DNA of 5,037 nucleotides, taken from assembly GCA_030670375.1 (NCBI GenBank), contig DAOVBT010000194.1:1-5037 (forward strand). Direction: 5' to 3'. A program made the position numbers and the translations under genes. Positions within the stretch are counted from its first letter, which is position 1; every line of letters starts with the position of its first letter. This document shows positions 1-5,021 of the stretch, in pieces. The notes below the pieces were generated by a model. The model saw only the letters and a list, made by a program, of their open reading frames with translations. It was not told where the DNA came from and made no database searches. This DNA comes from Candidatus Aminicenantota bacterium. Its GTDB lineage: Bacteria > Acidobacteriota > Aminicenantia > Aminicenantales > Aminicenantaceae.

Positions 1-384
1 ATGCAGGCACAGGTTTTGATCATCGGCTCTGCCGATGAAACGCCTCTGGCTGAAGCCATCTCTTCCCGAATGAACGAACGTCCACATATTCTGACGGGAA
101 AGACGAGCCTGCCTCGATTGGCCGCCTTGCTGAGTTTTGCCGATCTTTTAGTGACAAACGATTCAGGCCCCATGCATTTGGCAAATTTCCTGAAGATTCC
201 CCTGGTCGCCCTGTTCGGCCCCACAGAACCTGCCCGGACGGGCCCCTATCAGCAACCCGCCATTGTTATCCACAAGGGCGCCCCTTGTTGGCCCTGTTCT
301 TACAGGCAATGCCCGTTTGACCACCGGTGTATGATGGACATATCTCCCGAGGAGGTTCTCCAGGCCTGCCAAAAATTATTATGA
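1..384 (+). CDS. Glycosyltransferase family 9 (LPS heptosyltransferase-like), C-terminal part
   Basis: This is the C-terminal 127 residues of a family 9 glycosyltransferase, the group that transfers heptose from ADP-heptose onto the LPS inner core on the cytoplasmic face of the inner membrane (WaaF/WaaC type). The second Rossmann-like domain shows the family nucleotide-sugar signature TNDSGPMHLA at residues 52-61 and LFGPTEPARTGP at 71-82. A cysteine-rich tail (C96, C99, C104, C110, with CPFDHRCM at 104-111) is followed by DISPEEVL, as in many waaF-like proteins. Family members are usually about 340-350 residues, so roughly 200 residues are missing upstream. The ATG at position 1 is probably an internal methionine or chance, not the start. 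The stop TGA at 382-384 overlaps the gmhB start in an ATGA junction, which implies translational coupling. The family is secure; the exact acceptor (heptose I, heptose II or another sugar) cannot be told from this part. Confidence 0.9.
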   Translation: MQAQVLIIGSADETPLAEAISSRMNERPHILTGKTSLPRLAALLSFADLLVTNDSGPMHLANFLKIPLVALFGPTEPARTGPYQQPAIVIHKGAPCWPCSYRQCPFDHRCMMDISPEEVLQACQKLL

Positions 385-965
385 TGAAAAAACGCGCAGT
401 CTTTCTCGACAGAGACGGAACCATCAACCGAGACGTGGGATATCCCAATTCCTACGACATGGTGGAAATTTTCCCTTACAGCTTCGCTTCCGTCCGGAAA
501 ATAAACGAGGCCGGGTTTCTGTCCGTTATCGTGACCAACCAATCGGGGATCGGGAAAGGATTGATCGAAGAAAAGAACCTTCATGACATCCACCGGAAGC
601 TGCAGCTCGACTTCGCCAAGCAAAAAGCCGCCTTTGATGGAATCTATTACTGTCCCCATTACGAGCACTCCGAGATACCAAAATACAGGAAATCCTGCGC
701 CTGTCGAAAGCCCAACCCAGGGATGGCACAGCAAGCCGTTCGAGACTTAAACATTGACACCACAAAATCCTACATGATCGGAGACAAGGTAGAAGACATT
801 CTCTTCGGAATGAATATCAAAGCAACCCCGATACTCTTGCTAACGGGCTTTGGCCAAAAAGCTCTCCCCAAACTCCGGGAGAAGGGAATCGAACCGGCCC
901 ACGTGGCAGAAACGCTGAAAGAGGCGGTGGACTGGATCCTCAAAAGGGAACAAGGGAAACCTTAA
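381..965 (+). CDS. gmhB: D-glycero-D-manno-heptose-1,7-bisphosphate 7-phosphatase (HAD family)
   Basis: This 194-residue cytoplasmic HAD phosphatase is expected to remove the 7-phosphate of heptose-1,7-bisphosphate on the way to ADP-heptose. HAD motif I is FLDRDGTIN (residues 8-16), with nucleophile D10 and general acid/base D12. Motif II is VTNQSG (51-56, T52), K110 is the motif III lysine, and motif IV is IGDKVED (133-139, D135 and D139). The GmhB zinc loop is present as C91-P-H93 and C106-A-C108, which separates it from histidinol-phosphate phosphatases lacking the heptose context. Length fits the family (about 180-195). I chose ATG 381, which overlaps the upstream TGA; ATG 384 is equally possible and would drop one methionine. 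The nearest purine-rich sequence (GAGGAGG, 349-355) is too far away to serve as a normal ribosome binding site, so expression probably depends on coupling to the glycosyltransferase gene. The in-frame ATG at 327 lies within that upstream gene and is not supported. The substrate anomer (alpha or beta) cannot be read from the sequence. Confidence 0.93.
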   Translation: MMKKRAVFLDRDGTINRDVGYPNSYDMVEIFPYSFASVRKINEAGFLSVIVTNQSGIGKGLIEEKNLHDIHRKLQLDFAKQKAAFDGIYYCPHYEHSEIPKYRKSCACRKPNPGMAQQAVRDLNIDTTKSYMIGDKVEDILFGMNIKATPILLLTGFGQKALPKLREKGIEPAHVAETLKEAVDWILKREQGKP

Positions 966-982
966 TCAAAATTGGCAGTCAG

Positions 983-3130
983 ATGATCAGATTCGACGAT
1001 ATCTTGGAGACGGCCTCCTCTCTCTATTCAGAAAAAGACATCACCATCCTGAAAAAGGCATACGTGTTTGCTGCCAGGGCACACAAAGGACAGATTCGCC
1101 GCTCGGGGGAGCCCTATCTGAGCCATCCGCTGGAAGTTGCCAAGATGCTTTCTGAGATGAAACTGGATTGTGTTACTCTTGCTGCCGGGCTGTTGCACGA
1201 TGTTTTGGAAGACACGGATGTGACCGCCGCAGACCTGAAAAAAGACTTCGGGAAAGAAATCGCCGATCTTGTTGATGGTGTCACAAAAATCACGCGTGTT
1301 CAAGACACCTCTCCAGAGACAAGGCAGGCCGAGAGTATACGAAAAATCATCCTGGCCATGACCGACGACCTGCGCGTAATCTTCATCAAGCTGGCCGACC
1401 GGGTTCACAACCTTAAAACATTAAAGTTTCTTCCTGAAGACAAACAAAAACAGATCGCACAGGAGACTTTGGATATTTATGTTCCGATCGCGAATCGGCT
1501 GGGGATGGGACGGATAAAGGCAGAGTTGGAGGACCTCTCTTTCCGGTATGTTGCCCCAGAGGAATACTTCAAGATGGCCTCCTTTGTCGAGCCCCAGAGG
1601 AAGAAAGCAGAGAAAGAAATCAAAAAAATCAAAAAAACACTCCAAGGCTTGATGAAAGAAAATAACATCCCCGCTGAAATTTACTCGCGCATAAAACGCT
1701 TTTACAGCGTCTACAACAAGATGAAACACCAAAATATCGATTTCAATCAAGTCTATGATTTTCTGGCCATCCGTATAATCTCTGACTCGGTTAAAAATTG
1801 CTATGCCGCCCTTGGAATCATCCACCAAAACTGGCCTCATTTCCCGCACCGGTTCCGGGACCTTATCTCTATGCCCAAGCCCAATTTGTACCAAGCCCTC
1901 CACACCACGATCATCACCGAAAATAAACAGACCATTGAAATCCAGGTTCGCACACAGGCAATGCACAATATGGCCGAAAACGGAATCTCTGCACACTGGA
2001 AATACAAAGAAAAATCCCCTCGGACCATCATGAAGGAGGATGCCCGACTCCATTGGCTGCGAGAAATGGTTGAGCTTTACAAAGAACAAAAGAGCCCGAA
2101 GGAGTTCTTGAAAAATTTAAAAATCCATCTTATCCCGGAAGAAGTTTATGTGTTCACTCCCAAAGGAAAAGTTGTCACACTGCCCGCGGGTGCCTCTATT
2201 CTGGACTTCGCCTTCAAGATTCACTCTGAAATCGGGCTCCAAGCCAAGGAAGCCATCGTCAACGGTAAAAAAACCTCGTTAAAAACCATCCTGAAAACAG
2301 GAGACATCATCGAAATTATCACTTCCTCAGAAAAACAGCCCCGTCGAGACTGGCTGAACAAGGCCTTCACATCAAAGGCAAGATATCACATCAAGCACTG
2401 GTTCAACCAGCAGGACAAAATAAAAAACACAGCCATGGGCAAAAAACTGTGGGAGAAAAAAATCAAGGAATACAAATTGCCCTCGCCATCGTTGAAAAAA
2501 GATAATATTCTGAAAAGGCTCTCTGAGGAAACGCTCTTCAGGGTTCCGGATATCGACGCTTTTTATGTTCTGATCGGCTCGGGAAAAGTGGTCCTCAATA
2601 AAAAGTTTATGGAAACGCTTTTCCAAAAAGAAAAATTGACGGAAAAAAAAGAGACCATTCTCAAAAAAGTGGTTGCAAAAAAGACAAAATCGTTGATCGA
2701 AGTTAAACAGGCGGATGAGGCCATCATCAACCTGGCCAAATGTTGCACCCCCATCCGTGGAGAGCCTATCATTGGCTACATCACATCAGGTAGGGGGGTG
2801 ACGGTTCACGCCCAACGATGCACGTTGGTAAAAAAGGAAATCCTTGATCCCCAGCGGATCGTGAATGCTTCCTGGTCTCCCTCCTCTACAGAGGACTCAT
2901 ATCAAAGCAAGCTTCTGGTAAAAAGCCACGATTCCCCGGGTGTTTTGGCCCAGCTCACAACCGTTATTGCCGAGCTGGGAGGAAATATCACCAAAGCTCA
3001 GATCGATACCTATGCTGACCAAAAGGCACAAATCAAACTGACAATCATTATCCGAGATATCAAACACTTTGACCAAATAATAAAAAAGATACTAGGAATA
3101 AAAGAGGTTTCTTTTGTCGAAAGAGTCTAG
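983..3130 (+). CDS. rel: Bifunctional (p)ppGpp synthetase/hydrolase, Rel/SpoT family
   Basis: This full-length 715-residue long RelA/SpoT homologue makes and degrades the alarmone (p)ppGpp in the stringent response. The N-terminal HD hydrolase looks intact: RRSGEPYLSHP (39-49), LLHDVLEDT (70-78) and KLADRVHNL (136-144), giving metal ligands H48, H72, D73 and D139 plus catalytic E76/D77. The synthetase domain (about 225-345) keeps D259 in YDFLAIR, K299 in MPKPN, Y303 and H307 in LYQALHT, and E319 in IEIQVRT. It departs from consensus at the usual GRxKH (here SRIKR, 235-239) and RxKD (here RFRD, 290-293). The C-terminal part has TGS (about 386-448), a helical region, a zinc-finger/CC domain with C587, C588, H609 and C613, and an ACT/RRM domain (about 641-715, with DSPGVLAQL at 650-658). 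A basic RxRD-type motif, not the acidic one of RelA, and an intact HD indicate Rel/SpoT rather than RelA. It starts 17 nt after gmhB, with only a weak ribosome binding site (GGCAG), so it is probably read from the same transcript. The start matches the family's usual N-terminus. Confidence 0.96.
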   Translation: MIRFDDILETASSLYSEKDITILKKAYVFAARAHKGQIRRSGEPYLSHPLEVAKMLSEMKLDCVTLAAGLLHDVLEDTDVTAADLKKDFGKEIADLVDGVTKITRVQDTSPETRQAESIRKIILAMTDDLRVIFIKLADRVHNLKTLKFLPEDKQKQIAQETLDIYVPIANRLGMGRIKAELEDLSFRYVAPEEYFKMASFVEPQRKKAEKEIKKIKKTLQGLMKENNIPAEIYSRIKRFYSVYNKMKHQNIDFNQVYDFLAIRIISDSVKNCYAALGIIHQNWPHFPHRFRDLISMPKPNLYQALHTTIITENKQTIEIQVRTQAMHNMAENGISAHWKYKEKSPRTIMKEDARLHWLREMVELYKEQKSPKEFLKNLKIHLIPEEVYVFTPKGKVVTLPAGASILDFAFKIHSEIGLQAKEAIVNGKKTSLKTILKTGDIIEIITSSEKQPRRDWLNKAFTSKARYHIKHWFNQQDKIKNTAMGKKLWEKKIKEYKLPSPSLKKDNILKRLSEETLFRVPDIDAFYVLIGSGKVVLNKKFMETLFQKEKLTEKKETILKKVVAKKTKSLIEVKQADEAIINLAKCCTPIRGEPIIGYITSGRGVTVHAQRCTLVKKEILDPQRIVNASWSPSSTEDSYQSKLLVKSHDSPGVLAQLTTVIAELGGNITKAQIDTYADQKAQIKLTIIIRDIKHFDQIIKKILGIKEVSFVERV

Positions 3131-3148
3131 CCTGGATAATTCAGGCTA
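3128..3148. terminator. Shared stop-codon hairpin between convergent rel and rpmB
   Basis: TAGCCTG (3128-3134) and CAGGCTA (3142-3148) form a perfect 7-bp inverted repeat around a 7-nt loop. The outer TAG is the rel stop on the plus strand, and the matching CTA is the rpmB stop TAG on the minus strand. The hairpin could therefore form in the 3' end of both mRNAs. No T-run follows on either side, so this is not a standard intrinsic terminator. It may stabilise 3' ends or help bidirectional termination. The inverted repeat is seen directly; its function is inference. Confidence 0.4.
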
Positions 3149-3337
3149 AGCGGCCTTGGTAACTTTCCCGGATCGAAGACATCTTGTGCAAACCCATATG
3201 TGTTTTGTCCCTGCTGGCGTTTTTGCTTTGACTTTTTGTAAGTTTGGCTTCCATTTCTTCTTGGAAGCCTTATGTGAATGACTACGACTTTGACCAAAGA
3301 CCGGGCCCTTTCCACAAATTTCACAAACTTTTGGCAT
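3146..3337 (-). CDS. rpmB: 50S ribosomal protein L28
   Basis: This 63-residue structural protein of the large ribosomal subunit shows the L28 signature throughout. The N-terminus is KVCEICGKGPVFGQ, followed by SHSHK, then KWKPNLQKVK, and the end is WVCTRCLRSGKVTKA. Two CxxC pairs (C5/C8 and C50/C53) mark the zinc-binding C+ form rather than the cysteine-free paralogue that zinc-limited bacteria often use. Length is typical. The start codon is the CAT at 3335-3337 read in reverse. The upstream AGAGAATGAAAG is only a weak ribosome binding site. The gene stands alone on the minus strand, converging on rel with 15 bp between stop codons. It is not next to rpmG, a common partner elsewhere. Confidence 0.96.
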   Translation of the reverse strand: MPKVCEICGKGPVFGQSRSHSHKASKKKWKPNLQKVKAKTPAGTKHIWVCTRCLRSGKVTKAA

Positions 3338-3377
3338 CTTTCATTCTCTAGATTATTAATGATTCAAGAAAAAAGCA

Positions 3378-3406
3378 TTTATACCACAATTAGGACCAAA
3401 AACCAA
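3378..3406 (-). promoter_or_regulatory. Candidate sigma-70 type promoter of rpmB
   Basis: Read on the minus strand, TTGGTT (3406-3401) and TATAAA (3383-3378) are separated by exactly 17 nt. Transcription would begin near 3371 and give a leader of about 33 nt before the rpmB ATG. A run of eight A on this strand (3430-3423) falls about 52-59 nt upstream of that start, where an UP element would sit, which suits a highly expressed ribosomal gene. The -10 matches consensus at five of six positions and the -35 at three. Assignment is by pattern only. Confidence 0.45.
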
Positions 3407-3509
3407 CCCATTTGGGTAAGCATTTTTTTTCCCGTGATAAATTGGGCTTTTGGGGATGGTTGAAGCGACCATTGAAGATTAGCCTTCACGAACCGTTCTT
3501 CGAGGGTAG

Positions 3510-3533
3510 CAATATGGGGACGTCCCCATATTG
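3510..3533. repeat. Perfect 24-bp palindrome (REP-like or operator-like)
   Basis: The half-site CAATATGGGGAC is followed at once by its exact reverse complement, with the centre between 3521 and 3522 and no spacer. The symmetry stops at the next base on each side. The core GGGGACGTCCCC is GC-rich inside AT-rich arms. It lies well over 100 bp upstream of the proposed rpmB promoter and more than 400 bp from the next gene. It could be the tip of a REP/MITE-type repeat, a dimeric regulator site, or a cruciform or hairpin-forming element. The six-base arms TGGGGA (3451-3456) and TCCCCA (3874-3879) recur nearby, but they are too short to count as copies. Confidence 0.85.
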
Positions 3534-3731
3534 TCGGCGAGGATGTATTGAGCACGACTTTACTAAAGGATTAGAGATCCGGACAATCATAGGAACAGAA
3601 GCTAGAGTGGTAGAGATTGGGAGTTAACGAGCGGAGTTCCGGAGGCGCCGAGAAGAGCGGTGAGGGAATGGCGTTAAAAATCTTCACGGAAGTAAAACCA
3701 TTCCTAAAAGCCTATATAAAGTCTTTTGAGA

Positions 3732-3929
3732 TCACTGGAAAAAAGATGCTTTCCCCTTTGGTGTTTTCTGTATGCTGGGCTTTTTGCGATTGTAAAGATT
3801 TTTTCTGCCATCGGCACCTTCTCGCGGATAATTTACATCCATCAAACACATGTCCTGTAATCTGTACACTTTTTCCCCAGGAATAGGATATTTATCCCAG
3901 GATGCATTTGGTACAAATATTGCACTCAT
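3732..3929 (-). CDS. Possible small hypothetical protein (65 aa), doubtful
   Basis: This ORF is divergent to the TPR gene. Its ATG (complement of 3927-3929) is preceded by AGAGGA (complement of 3936-3941) with a 6-nt gap, a better ribosome binding site than those of most genes in this window. The product begins MSAIFVPNASWDKYPIPGE and has a basic second half rich in K, R and N. It shows no signal peptide, membrane segment or domain I recognise. If transcribed, its leader would overlap the candidate promoter of the TPR gene on the other strand. It could be a real small protein, the remnant of a longer gene, or chance. Extending the frame upstream to 3962 adds MFFKITSRGQS, with only a superficial likeness to the start of REP-associated transposases. 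Confidence 0.3.
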   Translation of the reverse strand: MSAIFVPNASWDKYPIPGEKVYRLQDMCLMDVNYPREGADGRKNLYNRKKPSIQKTPKGKASFFQ

Positions 3930-3940
3930 ACTTTGTCCTC

Positions 3941-3969
3941 TTGACGTAATTTTGAAAAACAAGTATCTT
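3941..3969 (+). promoter_or_regulatory. Candidate promoter of the TPR/lipoprotein operon
   Basis: TTGACG (3941-3946, five of six consensus -35 bases) and TATCTT (3964-3969, four of six -10 bases) are 17 nt apart. Transcription would begin at about 3976, on top of the ATG at 3975 and 8 nt before the in-frame ATG at 3984. If this promoter is used, the mRNA would have almost no leader and translation would have to start at 3984. Alternatively, the true promoter lies further upstream. Confidence 0.4.
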
Positions 3970-3974
3970 AGTTT

Positions 3975-4364
3975 ATGAGAGAGATGGATAAAAAAGCCTT
4001 GTTACTCCTGTTCCTTTTGCCTCTTTTTATGCTCTTCACCCGCTGCACATCGCCCCCTCCACAGTCCCAGCTTCATTTCGGAATCCTTGCGGCACAACGC
4101 AATCTTTGGGATGAAGCCATTTTCCGGTGGAAAAAAGCTGTTCAGCTTGAGCCGGATTCCTCATCCGCTCACAACAACCTGGCCGTGGCATACGAAAAAA
4201 AAGGGCTCTGGGAAGAAGCGAGAAAAGAATATGAAATCGCTCTTGAGCTGAATCCTAAGAATGAATACATCCAAACCAACTATGAAAGATTCAAACAGCG
4301 CATGGAAGAAGACGACAAGGATGAGGATGATGAGAACAAAAATAAAAAGAAGAAAAAGCAATAG
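3975..4364 (+). CDS. Small membrane-anchored TPR protein
   Basis: This 129-residue protein starts with a short basic segment and a hydrophobic stretch (about 8-21, rich in L and F) ending at FTRC with C24. That suggests a lipoprotein signal peptide, but arginine just before the cysteine is atypical for a lipobox, so an uncleaved anchor is possible. Two TPR units follow: about 33-62 (ending AVQLEPDS) and 65-97 (NNLAVAYEKKGLWEEA to LELNPKN). The tail (about 111-129) is acidic, then almost all lysine. TPRs are protein-interaction scaffolds, so a role outside the cytoplasmic membrane with an envelope partner is likely; the specific function is unknown. It opens a plus-strand operon, and its last 38 nt also encode the start of the next lipoprotein. 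ATG 3975 has no clear ribosome binding site. ATG 3984 (MDKKALLLL) is an alternative and would still keep the hydrophobic segment. Confidence 0.8.
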   Translation: MREMDKKALLLLFLLPLFMLFTRCTSPPPQSQLHFGILAAQRNLWDEAIFRWKKAVQLEPDSSSAHNNLAVAYEKKGLWEEARKEYEIALELNPKNEYIQTNYERFKQRMEEDDKDEDDENKNKKKKKQ

Positions 4365-5004
4365 CTTCATTTTGTTTCTCGGCCTTCTGTTCCTTCTTTC
4401 CTGCGGAACGGGAGAACATATGCGATTGCGGATTGAAATGCCGCGAAAAGTGTCGATTAACCTGGAAGATTTTGAAGAGATCGCCATCACAAATTTTCTT
4501 GTGAAGGAAGAGGCTAAAGACTTTGATCTCAACAAAGAATTGACAGAATACTTTACCGTGGAGCTTGGCCAAAAACTAAAAAATAAAATCATATCCACGG
4601 AAGTTACGCTACAGAGCGAAGACGTTTTCCAGGACAAAAAATTCTGGCAAGAGGTCTTTCCAGACAAAAAGGGAACCCTCCTGTTCACCGGCAGCCTGGA
4701 ATACACGGAAGAAGTCCGGAAAGCGATAAAATCCGCGAAAAAAAGACGGTTCGAGGAGCCCTTTCCTGAAGAATCGCGGATCGAGGAGCGCAGATTTTAT
4801 TCCCTTTCTCTTCATCTCTACCTCATCGACACACAATCGGGAGAGGCTCTCTACAAGCGAACTTTTAAAGAAAGCAAGGCGTATAAAAATCCGAACCAGA
4901 CCGCCTACTTTGCCTTCTATGACATGATGCTAAATGTAAGGGATAAGCTCTTTCGCCAGATTCTTGGAAAAGAGCAAATCCAAGAAAGATATCTCATCAA
5001 ATAA
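4327..5004 (+). CDS. Uncharacterised lipoprotein
   Basis: This protein of about 225 residues has a clear lipoprotein signal: a strongly basic n-region (RTKIKRRK, 3-10), a hydrophobic core (14-24) and the classical lipobox LLSC with C26 as the lipidated residue. The mature part starts GTGEHMRLRIEMPRKVSINL. It then has a beta-strand-like segment (FEEIAITNFLV), a helix (LNKELTEYFTVELGQKLK), LLFTGSLEYTEEVRKAI, a charged K/R/E region, and LSLHLYLIDTQSGEALYKRTFKES. The strand-helix-strand order and the ID-xx-SGE-L phrase recall CsgG- or TolB-N-like envelope domains, but that is a fold-level guess. I do not recognise a named family. The start must lie inside the TPR gene to provide the n-region. ATG 4327 and 4330 both sit at usable distances (5 and 8 nt) from AAGGA at 4317-4321; ATG 4321 has essentially no spacing. 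The same-operon TPR protein is a likely partner. Confidence 0.82.
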   Translation: MMRTKIKRRKSNSFILFLGLLFLLSCGTGEHMRLRIEMPRKVSINLEDFEEIAITNFLVKEEAKDFDLNKELTEYFTVELGQKLKNKIISTEVTLQSEDVFQDKKFWQEVFPDKKGTLLFTGSLEYTEEVRKAIKSAKKRRFEEPFPEESRIEERRFYSLSLHLYLIDTQSGEALYKRTFKESKAYKNPNQTAYFAFYDMMLNVRDKLFRQILGKEQIQERYLIK

Positions 5005-5010
5005 AAAACC

Positions 5011-5016
5011 GAGGAG
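5011..5016 (+). promoter_or_regulatory. Strong ribosome binding site for the gene starting at 5022
   Basis: GAGGAG sits 5 nt before ATG 5022, only 6 nt after the lipoprotein stop codon. It is the clearest Shine-Dalgarno sequence on the plus strand of the window and fixes the start of the truncated downstream gene. Confidence 0.75.
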
Positions 5017-5021
5017 AAATC

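Larger units (their letters stand above)
3338..3974. other. 637-bp region between rpmB and the TPR gene without a confident gene
   Basis: Both flanking genes read outward from this stretch, so it must hold divergent promoters; candidates are listed separately. From the rpmB side it contains the rpmB leader and promoter, an eight-T run (3423-3430), and a perfect 24-bp palindrome (3510-3533). Next comes a 75-nt purine-rich block (3597-3671, about 73% A+G). A weak minus-strand small ORF (3732-3929) and a -35/-10 pair next to 3975 complete it. Plus-strand ORFs of 71 and 89 codons here have no recognisable family, and I do not call them genes. The length, the palindrome and the lack of recognisable coding make an old repeat-element insertion or an untyped RNA possible. 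I see no tRNA or transposase. Confidence 0.6.

Noticed and set aside
1421..2089. 222-codon open frame on the minus strand inside rel
   Set aside because: It lies wholly antisense to a well-supported rel coding region, has no recognisable motif, and reads as phenylalanine/leucine-rich complement of lysine-rich codons. It is a shadow ORF.
3405..3430. Short inverted repeat ACCCA-TT-TGGGT followed by eight T, resembling a plus-strand intrinsic terminator
   Set aside because: The stem is at most 4-5 bp with a 2-4 nt loop, the T-run is offset, and no plus-strand gene ends nearby. The T-run is better explained as an A-tract upstream of the rpmB promoter.
3467..3512. TGAAG/CTTCA small stem and GGTTCG-like bases suggestive of a tRNA or group II intron end
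   Set aside because: No cloverleaf, acceptor stem or domain V could be assembled on either strand.
3412..3627. 71-codon plus-strand ORF spanning the palindrome
   Set aside because: It reads straight through the perfect palindrome, has no convincing ribosome binding site and no recognisable protein features.
3617..3886. 89-codon plus-strand ORF
   Set aside because: It mixes basic, hydrophobic and cysteine-rich stretches with no family resemblance and no good ribosome binding site, and it overlaps the alternative minus-strand ORF.
3887..3898. Inverted repeat GGATA-TT-TATCC and CCCAGGA direct repeats near 3876 and 3896
   Set aside because: They are too short to separate from chance, and neither is placed at a promoter in a way that supports an operator.
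3732..3962. Likeness of FFKITSRGQS...AIF to the beginning of REP-associated (RAYT/Y1) transposases
   Set aside because: Only a few residues match. The later HUH-type His motif and catalytic Tyr region are absent and the ORF ends after 76 codons, so I do not call a transposase remnant despite the nearby palindrome.
4161..4706. 181-codon minus-strand frame across the TPR/lipoprotein junction
   Set aside because: It is antisense to two supported genes and shows the F/L-rich composition expected from the complement of K/E-rich sequence, with no domain.
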